Positions 22,330 through 30,983 of a stretch of 32,212 nt of DNA are shown here, in pieces. The stretch lies in assembly GCA_027071315.1 (NCBI GenBank), contig JALSUP010000079.1, forward strand, positions 1 to 32,212, written 5' to 3'. Under the pieces are notes generated by a model that saw nothing but the letters and a program-made list of their open reading frames with translations, searched no databases and was not told the origin of the DNA. The stretch comes from Sulfurovum sp. (GTDB lineage: Bacteria > Campylobacterota > Campylobacteria > Campylobacterales > Sulfurovaceae). Numbering within the stretch: the stretch's first letter is position 1; each line of letters starts with the position of its first letter. The position numbers and the translations under genes were made by a program.

Positions 22330-23165
22330 AAAGACAGACATTTTTTGCTACTTTGGGCTACTTCTCTTCGGTGGCGGTACTATTGAGCTTTGTCTACTGG
22401 TTTTTAAAAAATGAAGGTTTTTCAGAGTCCAATTTTCTTATTGCAGTTTTTATGGTGCTTTTCCTTTCTGTGGGCTGGGGGTATGTCATTGCCACCCATC
22501 TTTTGGCTCCCAAAGCGGAGCAGGATGCCAACTTGTCTCAACTAAGTTCAGAAATTCTGCATGAACTTAATATTCCTCTCTCTACCATAAAAGCCAATAC
22601 AACACTGCTTGCAAAACGTTTGGAAGATGAAAAAAGTCTGAAACGTCTGGAGCGCATCACGACCTCTTCTCTCAGACTTGAAAGACTCTATGAAGAGTTG
22701 GTGTATAGCATTAACAAAGAGATACACCCTGTCGAGAAAGTCTGTTTTTCTTTGCAAACACTTTTGGAAGAACGCGTAGAAGTCTTTCAGGCATTTCAAC
22801 GAAACAGTTTTCACATTGAAGTAGAGGACATGATGCTTAAAGCGGACAAGATCGGCTTTGAAAAAATGATAGACAATCTCTTAATGAACGCGATGAAGTA
22901 TTCCCCTAAAGAGGAAGATATTAGGCTTACACTAAAAGAGCAAGTGCTCACTATTGCCGATAACGGTATTGGTATGGATGAAACAGAACTGCTCAAAGTG
23001 TATGAACGCTATTATCAGGCTGATTCCAAAAAAGACGGACAAGGCATCGGACTGGCCCTGGTCAAAGCCTATTGTGATGAAGAAAAAATAGACATTGACA
23101 TTAAATCAAAAAAAAACAGGGGTACGATCATCTCTCTGACGCTTCCAATACTTCCCAATTGTTAA
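22317..23165 (+). CDS. Sensor histidine kinase with two membrane helices and almost no periplasmic domain
   Basis: Partner of the preceding regulator. Membrane helices are at about residues 12-30 and 40-62, leaving a periplasmic loop of only about ten residues, so sensing is likely within or near the membrane. The phospho-acceptor is His82 (E-I-L-H-E-L-N-I-P-L). The N-box is N-L-L-M-N-A-M-K-Y-S, G1 is D-N-G-I-G-M-D and G2 is G-Q-G-I-G-L-A-L-V. At 282 aa it is a minimal kinase. Its stop lies 14 bp before the FNR-type box of the nosZ promoter. The signal is unknown. Confidence 0.92.
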   Translation: MASIKRQTFFATLGYFSSVAVLLSFVYWFLKNEGFSESNFLIAVFMVLFLSVGWGYVIATHLLAPKAEQDANLSQLSSEILHELNIPLSTIKANTTLLAKRLEDEKSLKRLERITTSSLRLERLYEELVYSINKEIHPVEKVCFSLQTLLEERVEVFQAFQRNSFHIEVEDMMLKADKIGFEKMIDNLLMNAMKYSPKEEDIRLTLKEQVLTIADNGIGMDETELLKVYERYYQADSKKDGQGIGLALVKAYCDEEKIDIDIKSKKNRGTIISLTLPILPNC

Positions 23166-23179
23166 ATTAGTGTTAATTC

Positions 23180-23222
23180 TTGATACATATCAAGTAATGA
23201 ATCACGCACTTTAAGTTATAAT
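23180..23222 (+). promoter_or_regulatory. nosZ promoter: perfect FNR-type box plus TATAAT
   Basis: TTGATACATATCAA (23180-23193) matches TTGAT-N4-ATCAA perfectly and extends to CTTGAT...ATCAAG. TATAAT (23217-23222) starts 30 bp after the box centre, which puts the box near -41.5, the class II activator position. The expected transcript would start near 23229, giving a leader of about 100 nt. Confidence 0.82.
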
Positions 23223-23240
23223 TAGAAATGTTTGATGACA

Positions 23241-23261
23241 ATAATAATGTAAACTTATTAT
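23241..23261 (+). other. Inverted repeat in the nosZ leader
   Basis: ATAATAA-TGTAAAC-TTATTAT has perfect 7-bp arms just after the expected transcript start. It could be a second operator or a weak leader hairpin. AT-rich composition makes chance possible. Confidence 0.35.
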
Positions 23262-23331
23262 TTACTTGAACTGGCGTTGAGCTGAAGTATTTTGACTTTC
23301 GGTTCGGTTCTAAAAATTTGGAGGAGAGAAT

Positions 23332-25926
23332 ATGCAAAACAAATTGAATAAGCTTTCAAGCCTTTTCCTTGGTTCTGCCATTGCTGCATCGACAGTATTT
23401 GGTTCAGGTGCTTTGGAAAAAGTGATGAAAGAGAGAGGCTTGACGGAGACAGATGTCATCCATGCAGCCAAAACCTATAACCCAACCGGAGGAAGAAACG
23501 AATTCATCGTATTCAGTTCCGGTGGTCAGTCGGGCCAGGTCATCGTCTATGGTGTACCGGGTATGAGAATTTTGAAGTACATCGCTGTATTTACACCGGA
23601 GCCTTGGCAAGGGTACGGGTATGACGAAGATTCACTCAAAGTACTCAGAGAAGGTAACATTAGAGGAAAAGAGATCAACTGGGGAGATACACACCACCCC
23701 GGACTTTCAGAAACTGACGGTAAATATGACGGTAAATGGTTGGCGATCAACGATAAAGCCAATCCGCGTGTTGCCATTATTGACCTGGAAGATTTTGAAA
23801 CAAAACAAATTGTAGTTAACCCGGTATTCAAATCTGAGCATGGTGGTGCATTCTTTACCCCAAATTCAGAGTATATTCTGGAAGCATGTCAGTATGCTGC
23901 ACCGTTTGACAACAATTATCACCCGATCGAAGAGTACAAAGAGACATACCGTGGGGGTGTGACACTTTGGAAGTTTGACCATGAAAAAGGGCGAATCAAC
24001 GAAAAAGAGTCATTTGTGCTTGAAATGCCTCCTTATATGCAGGATCTTTCCGATGCAGGTAAAGGTGCTTCTTACGGTTGGGGTTTCACGAACTCATTTA
24101 ACACCGAAATGTACACAGGTGGAATAGAAGTCGGTATGCCGCCGAACGAAGCGGGTATGAGTAGAAATGATACCGACTTCCTGCACATTTACAACTGGAA
24201 AAAACTGGCTGAAGTGGCCAAAGATCCTAAAAATGTAAAAGTGATCAATGGTATTAGAGTGATCCCTATGGATGTGGCTGTGAAAAATGATGCTTTATTC
24301 CTTATTCCTGAGCCAAAATCACCTCACGGTGTCGATGTTTCTCCGGACGGTGAATACATTACCGTATGTGGTAAGCTTGACACACACGCTTCTGTCTATA
24401 AATGGTCAAAAATCAAGAAATTGATTGCTGACAAGAAGTATGCAGGTAAAGACCCGTACGGTATACCGATCCTTGATATGAAAGAGTCTCTACACGGACA
24501 GGTTGAGTTGGGTCTCGGGCCGTTACATAACCAGTACTCTCCTGTAGACGGAGAAATTTATACGTCACTGTATGTGGATTCACAAATCGTAAAATGGAAC
24601 TATAAAACACTGAAAGTACTTGACAAAGTCAATGTTCACTATAACGTTGGACACCTTTGTGGTATGGAAGGTAAATCGGCTGATCCTCAAGGAAAATATA
24701 TTATTTCTTTGAATAAATTGACCATTGACAGATTTGACCCGGTTGGTCCTTTGCATCCGCAAAACCACCAACTGATCGATATTTCCGGTAAGAAAATGGA
24801 TATGCTTGTCGATATGCCGTTGCCGTTGGGTGAACCTCACCAGGCAGTTGCGATCAGAGCAAGCAAGTTACATCCAAAAGTACGTTACCCAATGGGTACG
24901 AACACCAAAACGGGTGAAATTCATGTTGGTAAAACACTTGCCGGTCAGGAGAAGATCGTAAGAGAGGGTAACAAAGTTACTGTCTATGCAACGATGGTAA
25001 GATCTCACATCAACCCTGAGAGAGTCACTGTGAATAAGGGTGATGAAGTGACTTTCTACTTGACGAACCTCGAAAGAGCGCAGGATGAAACACACGGATT
25101 TACAGTAGACAATTACAATATTCATGCTTCATTGGAGCCGGGTGAAACAGCAGAAGTGAAATTCGTTGCAGACAAAGAGGGTGTTTTCCCTTATTACTGT
25201 ACAGAATTCTGTTCTGCGCTACACCTGGAGATGATGGGCTATCTTATGGTTAAAGATCCGAACAAGAAATATGTTTCTGCACAGAAATTGAAAATGGCTA
25301 AAATGTCTCCAGAGCAGTTGAAAGCAGAGTATGACAAAACTGTCGCTGTGAATGATGCTACAGATGCAGTTATTCAGTCTGTTGTGAAATTCCTGAAAGA
25401 CAATAAATTTGCTGATCACAAGATCGTTGCTGACCTGGTAGATGATGCCTTTGCACAGTATGGTCAAATTAAAGGTCAAAAAGAGAAAGCTGATGCTGCC
25501 GTGAAAGCGGGAGATATGGAGAAAGCCATTCTCTTTGAAAACATGATCTGGCAGCTTATGGTAAAAACAGCAGATGTTGGAATCAGAGCGAAAGACACTT
25601 TGGTAAGCGAGATCGCAACGAAGAAATCTCCGGCTGCTGAGCGTGGAGCAAGAGCCTTTGATGAAGGTGGTTGTTCAGGATGTCACGTTGTCGGTAAAGT
25701 CTCTTCAGGTCCAGACCTGACAGGTGTACTGCAACGTCACGAAAATGCTGAGAAATGGGTTGCAAGCTTTATTAAAGACCCGTCAAAAATGTATGGAGAT
25801 CCATATGTAAAAGGGATGATCGATTACTTTAATCTTAAAATGCCTAACCAGCATATGAGTGATGATGAGATCAAAGATCTTATTGAATACTTCAAATGGA
25901 TTGAAGAGAACGCTAACCTCTTCTAG
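23332..25926 (+). CDS. nosZ: Nitrous-oxide reductase NosZ with C-terminal cytochrome c domain (Sec type)
   Basis: Reduces N2O to N2 in the periplasm. A Sec-type signal peptide (K-L-N-K-L-S-S-L-F-L-G-S-A, about 1-26, no twin arginine) marks clade II. The beta-propeller holds the CuZ histidine motifs: D-T-H-H-P, E-H-G-G, S-P-H-G-V-D, G-P-L-H-N, N-V-G-H-L and E-P-H-Q. The cupredoxin CuA domain has His588, Cys623, Cys627, His631 and Met634. A linker of about 130 residues leads to a class I haem site, Cys781-x2-Cys784-His785. This 864-aa fusion is the epsilonproteobacterial cNosZ form. GGAGGAGA precedes the ATG. Confidence 0.98.
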   Translation: MQNKLNKLSSLFLGSAIAASTVFGSGALEKVMKERGLTETDVIHAAKTYNPTGGRNEFIVFSSGGQSGQVIVYGVPGMRILKYIAVFTPEPWQGYGYDEDSLKVLREGNIRGKEINWGDTHHPGLSETDGKYDGKWLAINDKANPRVAIIDLEDFETKQIVVNPVFKSEHGGAFFTPNSEYILEACQYAAPFDNNYHPIEEYKETYRGGVTLWKFDHEKGRINEKESFVLEMPPYMQDLSDAGKGASYGWGFTNSFNTEMYTGGIEVGMPPNEAGMSRNDTDFLHIYNWKKLAEVAKDPKNVKVINGIRVIPMDVAVKNDALFLIPEPKSPHGVDVSPDGEYITVCGKLDTHASVYKWSKIKKLIADKKYAGKDPYGIPILDMKESLHGQVELGLGPLHNQYSPVDGEIYTSLYVDSQIVKWNYKTLKVLDKVNVHYNVGHLCGMEGKSADPQGKYIISLNKLTIDRFDPVGPLHPQNHQLIDISGKKMDMLVDMPLPLGEPHQAVAIRASKLHPKVRYPMGTNTKTGEIHVGKTLAGQEKIVREGNKVTVYATMVRSHINPERVTVNKGDEVTFYLTNLERAQDETHGFTVDNYNIHASLEPGETAEVKFVADKEGVFPYYCTEFCSALHLEMMGYLMVKDPNKKYVSAQKLKMAKMSPEQLKAEYDKTVAVNDATDAVIQSVVKFLKDNKFADHKIVADLVDDAFAQYGQIKGQKEKADAAVKAGDMEKAILFENMIWQLMVKTADVGIRAKDTLVSEIATKKSPAAERGARAFDEGGCSGCHVVGKVSSGPDLTGVLQRHENAEKWVASFIKDPSKMYGDPYVKGMIDYFNLKMPNQHMSDDEIKDLIEYFKWIEENANLF

Positions 25927-25932
25927 CATTAC

Positions 25933-25958
25933 ATGTCAAAGGCACCCGCCTTTGACAT
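25933..25958 (+). terminator. Strong hairpin after nosZ without U-run
   Basis: ATGTCAAAGGC-ACCC-GCCTTTGACAT is a perfect 11-bp stem 7 bp after the nosZ stop. No T-tract follows. It may stabilise a monocistronic nosZ mRNA 3' end while letting some transcription continue. Confidence 0.6.
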
Positions 25959-26034
25959 ACCCTGCGACAATACTCAAAACCTCCTGCTAAAAACATAACC
26001 TTAGATTATTATCTTTATAAGTATTGATTTTTTA

Positions 26035-26076
26035 TTGATTATCGTCAACTATATGACTAGGCACTTTTGCTATAAT
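26035..26076 (+). promoter_or_regulatory. nosB promoter: near-consensus FNR-type box plus TATAAT
   Basis: TTGATTATCGTCAA (26035-26048) matches the FNR consensus at nine of ten half-site positions. TATAAT (26071-26076) starts 30 bp after the box centre, the same geometry as at nosZ. The accessory genes thus seem to have their own, probably weaker, co-regulated promoter. Confidence 0.68.
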
Positions 26077-26105
26077 CATCGGAGTTTACACTAGAAGGAG
26101 AAACG

Positions 26106-26897
26106 ATGCATCCAAGTTTTATGAAAGCAAAGATATTTGCCGGTTTGGCACTGATTATCTTAACTGTTGCTTTTACATTTCCTATGGTTACTTTTCATGG
26201 CACACTGAATCAAATAGAGCAGGGGAAAACAGATGAGATCTCGCCGATCGCTGAAAAAGTCTGGAACCTCTATAATCATGGACGATACAAAAGTGTCACG
26301 ACGCCCAAAGAGGCACACAATAACCTTAAAAAAATGATAGAAGAGTCTGCTGAGATCGGTGTGGCTTCTATGCCTATCTGGGCAGTATCGCTTGAAGCAC
26401 CGAACTACCCTAAAGAGGCATTCCCTGAAGGGATCCCTGTCTTTTTCCACTTTGACGGATACAGCGGAGAGGTCCATGAGATGAATACCATCAACCACTA
26501 TGTCGGTATGGACCCTATGTGGGTGGGTGGACATTTCGAACGTGCCATAGGACCCTATGCGCTTTTACTTTTGACACTTATTTTTATCTTGTTCATCGCG
26601 TATGATTCGAAAATAGTCACACTCTTAATGCTGATTCCTGTCTCTTTGCCTCTCTTGTTCATTATGGATTACTCATACTGGCTTTACTGGTTTGGACATA
26701 ACCTGCATGACTGGGGTGCCTTTAAAATAAAACCGTTTATGCCAACTGTCTTTGGAGACGGTAAAATCGCACAGTTTACCACACACTCTTATCCGACGAT
26801 CGGTTTTTATCTGTTGGTAGCTATTTCACTCTTGAGTCTTTTGGCATTTTTTGCAAAGCAGAAGGCTATGAAAGCAAGTGAAGAGGGAAGCAAATAG
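26106..26897 (+). CDS. nosB: NosB-like membrane protein
   Basis: This 263-aa protein has about four membrane helices: one N-terminal (8-28), then a periplasmic domain of about 120 residues, two helices around 147-195 and one near 232-250. It is recognised by place and topology as NosB, a membrane protein found next to nosZ in Campylobacterota nos clusters such as that of Wolinella. Its biochemical role is not known. Conserved-looking features are H-F-D-G-Y-S-G-E-V-H-E and the W-x-G-H-F-E motif in the periplasmic part, and G-H-N-L-H-D-W in a loop. AAGGAG precedes the ATG. Confidence 0.78.
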   Translation: MHPSFMKAKIFAGLALIILTVAFTFPMVTFHGTLNQIEQGKTDEISPIAEKVWNLYNHGRYKSVTTPKEAHNNLKKMIEESAEIGVASMPIWAVSLEAPNYPKEAFPEGIPVFFHFDGYSGEVHEMNTINHYVGMDPMWVGGHFERAIGPYALLLLTLIFILFIAYDSKIVTLLMLIPVSLPLLFIMDYSYWLYWFGHNLHDWGAFKIKPFMPTVFGDGKIAQFTTHSYPTIGFYLLVAISLLSLLAFFAKQKAMKASEEGSK

Positions 26898-26936
26898 TGT
26901 CTATATTCAAGCAGAGCACAGTAAGAGGAGAAACAT

Positions 26937-28190
26937 TTGTCTAAAATACAGCAGTATCTTTTTGCTATTGTTCTCTTAGTCACTTCTCAAAGTGCTCTGC
27001 TCAGCGCATCCGTACTTCAGGATGCCATTGACAAAGCCCCGGAAGGTTCCATTTTGAAACTTCCTGCGGGCGTGTACAAAGGAAACATCGTCATCAACAA
27101 ACCCATCACGATCGTGGGCAAAGAAGCGGGTGTCGTCATTGACGGTGAAGGTTCAGGAACGGTGATCACGGCAAAAGGTTCCTTCATTACCCTGAAGAAC
27201 CTCAAGATCGTAGGGTCCGGTGACAGACATGAAAAACTTGATGCTGCCATCAAAATGATGGAAGGTTCCCAGTGTGAAATTTCCAACTGTGACATAAAAG
27301 ACTGTCTTTTTGGTATTGACATGCAAATGATGAAAAATTCTATTGTGGCAGACAATAACATTACATCCAAAAAAGATTTTGAATTGGGCTTGCGTGGTGA
27401 CGGGCTGAGACTCTGGTACAGCAATGACAATATTGTCCGTCATAACCATTTGTATAAATCAAGAGACATGGTGGTCTGGTATTCACACGGAAACGAGATC
27501 ATTGACAATCGCGGTGAGTATTGCCGTTATTCTCTGCATTTCATGTATGCCGGGAAAAATCTTGTGAAGAACAATCACTACCAGTATAACTCGGTGGGGA
27601 TCTTTTTTATGTATTCGCAGGATACCACTGCCGAAGGAAATGTCATCAAGAGTTCACAGGGAGCCACAGGTATGGGTATAGGCTTGAAAGATGTATCGAA
27701 TTTCAGGATCATCAACAATACAGTGCTTTACAATGCCCAGGGACTCTACATAGACCGTTCTCCTTTTGAACCCGATACCCATAACTGGATCGAGGGCAAT
27801 CAGATTATTTACAATGCGGAAGCGATGCACTTTCACTCTTTAAGTGAAAACAATATTATCAAGAATAACAGTATTCTTGGAAACATTGAAGACATTGTGA
27901 ATGACAGCAGAGGAAGCAAAACAAATAAAAATGAGATCGCAGGGAATTATTGGGACAAGTATGAAGGTTTTGATGTGAACGGAGACAATATAGGCGATAC
28001 CCCGCATAAAGTCTACCAGTATGCGGATCAGCTTTGGGTCTATAACAGAGATGTAAAATTCTTTTACGCCTCACCAGTGATCTCACTTCTGAACTTTTTG
28101 GCCAAGTTGGCACCGTTCACCAAGCCGCTCTTTCTCATGGAAGACCGTGAACCAAAAGTAAAAATTGAACATACAAGAATGAAAGGATAG
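26937..28190 (+). CDS. nosD: NosD, periplasmic copper-site assembly protein
   Basis: Beta-helix protein that works with the NosFY ABC transporter in assembly of the CuZ site of NosZ. A Sec signal peptide covers about residues 1-24. Repeating right-handed parallel beta-helix rungs (carbohydrate-binding/sugar-hydrolase-like repeats, rich in I-x-x-N and N-x-I) run from about 45 to 330. The start is TTG, preceded by AGAGGAG; no ATG is placed well before the signal peptide. Length 417 aa is normal. It follows nosB by 39 bp and is 3 bp before nosG. Confidence 0.94.
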   Translation: MSKIQQYLFAIVLLVTSQSALLSASVLQDAIDKAPEGSILKLPAGVYKGNIVINKPITIVGKEAGVVIDGEGSGTVITAKGSFITLKNLKIVGSGDRHEKLDAAIKMMEGSQCEISNCDIKDCLFGIDMQMMKNSIVADNNITSKKDFELGLRGDGLRLWYSNDNIVRHNHLYKSRDMVVWYSHGNEIIDNRGEYCRYSLHFMYAGKNLVKNNHYQYNSVGIFFMYSQDTTAEGNVIKSSQGATGMGIGLKDVSNFRIINNTVLYNAQGLYIDRSPFEPDTHNWIEGNQIIYNAEAMHFHSLSENNIIKNNSILGNIEDIVNDSRGSKTNKNEIAGNYWDKYEGFDVNGDNIGDTPHKVYQYADQLWVYNRDVKFFYASPVISLLNFLAKLAPFTKPLFLMEDREPKVKIEHTRMKG

Positions 28191-28193
28191 TGC

Positions 28194-28928
28194 ATGGCAA
28201 AGATAGAAACAGACAGACGGGAATTTATTAAGTATTCAACCTTGGGTGTCCTGGGTGCTGTGTTGGCAGGTGGGTTCTTCGTTGCCCCTATGGCAGTCAA
28301 AGCAGAGAACAGACTCCGGCCTCCCGGAGCAGTTCCTGAAAGAGAATTTCTGGCACTCTGTATCAAATGCGGGCAGTGTTTGCAGGTTTGTCCTTACCAC
28401 TCCATCAAACTGACCGATATTGGACACGGACACGGTATGGGTACACCCTATATTGATGCCAATGAGAGAGGGTGTTACGCCTGTAATGCTGTTCCCTGTG
28501 TACTTGCCTGTCCAAGTGGTGCCTTAGACCATGGTACAGAGAAAGCAGAAGATATCCAAATGGGTGTGGCTGTACTTGAGTTCCCTGATACCTGTCTGGG
28601 TATCACCAAAACACCTGTACCCAAAGGCTACAATGATAAAATGCACAAATTCATTGACCATACAAGAAACGTGACTGAATTGGAGATAAAGCTGCTTGAG
28701 AAGTTCGATCAGTATGAAGGAAAAGCCTGTACGCTGTGTGCAGATATGTGTCCTGTTCCAAACCCTATGACGGCTATCTCCATGGTACGTGATGCCGGCG
28801 GTGGACAGAGACCGGAGATCTATGACGGCTGTATCGGCTGCGGTGCCTGTCAGGAAGTGTGTCCGACATCGGTACCGTCGATCGTTGTTAAACCAAGAGT
28901 GACGTATGAACAATTTTATAAAAGTTAG
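28194..28928 (+). CDS. nosG: NosG, periplasmic iron-sulfur protein (NapG-like)
   Basis: Ferredoxin-type protein with four [4Fe-4S] sites, predicted to carry electrons from NosH towards the cytochromes in place of NosR. Clusters: C-I-K-C-G-Q-C-L-Q-V-C-P (about 56-67); C-Y-A-C-N-A-V-P-C-V-L-A-C-P; C-T-L-C-A-D-M-C-P; and C-I-G-C-G-A-C-Q-E-V-C-P near the C-terminus. The N-terminus has D-R-R-E-F-I-K followed by a hydrophobic stretch, a twin-arginine signal with Asp in place of the usual Ser/Thr. Length 244 aa. The NosG/NosH pair resembles NapG/NapH. Confidence 0.93.
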   Translation: MAKIETDRREFIKYSTLGVLGAVLAGGFFVAPMAVKAENRLRPPGAVPEREFLALCIKCGQCLQVCPYHSIKLTDIGHGHGMGTPYIDANERGCYACNAVPCVLACPSGALDHGTEKAEDIQMGVAVLEFPDTCLGITKTPVPKGYNDKMHKFIDHTRNVTELEIKLLEKFDQYEGKACTLCADMCPVPNPMTAISMVRDAGGGQRPEIYDGCIGCGACQEVCPTSVPSIVVKPRVTYEQFYKS

Positions 28929-28936
28929 GGATAATA

Positions 28937-29557
28937 ATGAAAATCAGAGATAAGAAATTCCAGGTTTTGGCTTCAACTGCAGCAGTACTTGTGCTAATGA
29001 CAGGCTGTGGAGCAAAGAAGAATAAAGAGACTTCAAAGGCAGAGAGTGAAGTGGTACAGGCATCTCAAATAGAAGTTGTTGCCAACGATAATGCTGAAGA
29101 GATCAAAGTAAAAAAGAAGTCTTTCGATAAAAATCAGAGTAAATCATACTACTATGACTACAACATTAAAAGTGAATATGACCCCAATGCAAAGCCTGCC
29201 AATGAGGATGCTTCGGTAAGAGCCAAACCTAGAACCCCGGTCGATGCCAATATTCATATTCGTAGTCCTTATGAAAAAGTGCAGATATCCATGCTTGTAG
29301 GAAAACTCAGTAAAACTTTCCGGATCAAGTGTTCTGCCTGTCATGATGATTATGCCAACGGGATCATAGGCCCTTCTCTGCTCTCGCGTGATTCGGACTA
29401 TATCTATAACAAGATCGCTGATTTTAAAAGCGGTAAGAAATCGAACCCGTTGATGAATGATCTTATTAAAAATATGAGTGATGAAGAGATCCGTACACTT
29501 GCTGATGAGATCTATGCGTTCAATAAAGAAATTAAAAAATCGAGGGAGGCAAAGTAA
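28937..29557 (+). CDS. nosC1: NosC1, c-type cytochrome lipoprotein
   Basis: Mono-haem cytochrome c proposed to carry electrons to NosZ. The signal ends in a lipobox (V-L-M-T-G-C) with lipidated Cys24, so it should be membrane anchored. A charged, low-complexity linker of about 90 residues rich in Lys, Tyr and Pro follows. The haem site is Cys132-x2-Cys135-His136 (C-S-A-C-H). The stop and the nosC2 start overlap by one base (TAATG). nosC1/nosC2 naming follows the Wolinella cluster by position. Confidence 0.9.
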   Translation: MKIRDKKFQVLASTAAVLVLMTGCGAKKNKETSKAESEVVQASQIEVVANDNAEEIKVKKKSFDKNQSKSYYYDYNIKSEYDPNAKPANEDASVRAKPRTPVDANIHIRSPYEKVQISMLVGKLSKTFRIKCSACHDDYANGIIGPSLLSRDSDYIYNKIADFKSGKKSNPLMNDLIKNMSDEEIRTLADEIYAFNKEIKKSREAK

Positions 29558-30057
29558 TGAAAAATACAATTGTAGCTGTTTTGGTACTGTTGATCGTCGC
29601 TGTCGGAGGCTGGGTAGCTTCCAAAGGAGGTGCCTATAATGGTGGGGAACACGGAAAAGTGATCGCTGACATAGGTAACAAGACCAATGCAAAAAGTGTC
29701 GTGGAAAAAGAGAAAGATGATCGACAGAAAGAGAATGATGAGTTGAGTGCTTTGCGGGATAAAGCAGGAAATGCAGGTGCATTCGAAGTCAGTCAGGCTT
29801 ATAAAAGTAAGTGTGCTTCCTGTCATGGCGTGAACGGTTCCGGTTTCCAGAACGGAAAACCAATGATGGGGCCGAAACTCTTTGGACAGACTTCGGATGT
29901 GATCTTCAAAAAACTGCTTGATTTCAAATCGGGAAGAAAAGAGAATGTTGTCATGAAAGGACTTCTGCTGCATCTTGAAGAGGCAGACCTTAAAACCTTT
30001 GCAGATGAGATAGGTGAATTTCCGGCAAGAGCAGCAGCCGCCGCGGCAAAAGAGTAA
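29557..30057 (+). CDS. nosC2: NosC2, membrane-anchored c-type cytochrome
   Basis: Mono-haem cytochrome c, 166 aa, with an uncleaved-looking N-terminal membrane helix (about 4-21). A charged, helical linker comes next. The haem site is Cys86-x2-Cys89-His90 (C-A-S-C-H), followed by G-V-N-G-S-G. The downstream domain (K-L-F-G-Q-T...K-L-L-D-F-K-S-G-R-K) resembles that of nosC1, so the two probably arose by duplication. The C-terminus is an Ala run (A-A-A-A-A-A). It is translationally coupled to nosC1. Confidence 0.9.
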   Translation: MKNTIVAVLVLLIVAVGGWVASKGGAYNGGEHGKVIADIGNKTNAKSVVEKEKDDRQKENDELSALRDKAGNAGAFEVSQAYKSKCASCHGVNGSGFQNGKPMMGPKLFGQTSDVIFKKLLDFKSGRKENVVMKGLLLHLEEADLKTFADEIGEFPARAAAAAAKE

Positions 30058-30077
30058 AGCTAAAAGGGAGTACCGTT

Positions 30078-30983
30078 ATGGATAAATATAACAATAGAGA
30101 GACCATTAAGAACAGTACGTTCTGGTCTACCTTTATCAGCACGACAAGAGAGGGTAAAAAGCATTTGAGCTACCGTTCCAAACGCTGGATCCTGGTATTT
30201 GCGATCCACCTGCTTTTCTTTCTGTCTTTCTTCATCGATATACAGACACTGGAAGGCACACTCAGCGGTTCGCGTTTTTTAGGCTTTCACCTCATTGATC
30301 CGTTTACCACGATGGAAATGTTCCTTGCAGAACATCATATGCATATCAATATGATCATCGGTACGTCTACGATCATCATTTTTTATCTGCTGGTCGGTGG
30401 CCGGTCTTACTGTGCCTGGGTCTGTCCTTACGGTATACTCTCAGAGATCGGTGAGAAATGGCATAATACGCTGGTGAAGAAAAAGATCATCAAAAGTAGA
30501 AAATTCGACCATCGTGTACGCTATATTTTCTGGGTGATCTTCCTGATCCTGGCATTTACTTCGGGTTATATGGTCTTTGAAACGTTTAATGTGGTCGGGA
30601 TCTTGAGCCGTGCCATCGCTTACGGCTGGTCACTGGCACTTATTTGGGTACTTCTGGTACTGGCAATGGAAGTCTTCTTCTCCCGTCGTGCCTGGTGTAC
30701 TTATATTTGTCCTATCGGTACCACTTACGGGATAATAGGAAAAGCATCTGCACTCAGAGTAGAGTGGAATGACAATTGTGACTCCTGTATGGTCTGTCAT
30801 GATGTCTGTTTTGAAAATCAGGTGCTTGAGATCACCAAAGCCAAATATAAAAAACAAATTGATGAAAAAGAGATCAAAACAGCTTATATTACGGGTGCAG
30901 ATTGTACACTATGCGGACGATGTATCGACGTCTGTCATGAAGATGCATTGAAATTTGATTTTAGATTAAAGAGTTTGGTATAG
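30078..30983 (+). CDS. nosH: NosH, membrane iron-sulfur protein (NapH-like)
   Basis: Predicted menaquinol-oxidising partner of NosG. About four to five membrane helices lie within residues 30-220. Two cysteine pairs at the membrane face are C-A-W-V-C-P-Y-G and C-T-Y-I-C-P-I-G, typical of the NapH/NosR C-terminal module. Two [4Fe-4S] motifs follow near the C-terminus: C-D-S-C-M-V-C-H-D-V-C and C-T-L-C-G-R-C-I-D-V-C. Length 301 aa. AAAGGGAG precedes the ATG; nosF starts directly after its stop codon. Confidence 0.93.
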   Translation: MDKYNNRETIKNSTFWSTFISTTREGKKHLSYRSKRWILVFAIHLLFFLSFFIDIQTLEGTLSGSRFLGFHLIDPFTTMEMFLAEHHMHINMIIGTSTIIIFYLLVGGRSYCAWVCPYGILSEIGEKWHNTLVKKKIIKSRKFDHRVRYIFWVIFLILAFTSGYMVFETFNVVGILSRAIAYGWSLALIWVLLVLAMEVFFSRRAWCTYICPIGTTYGIIGKASALRVEWNDNCDSCMVCHDVCFENQVLEITKAKYKKQIDEKEIKTAYITGADCTLCGRCIDVCHEDALKFDFRLKSLV

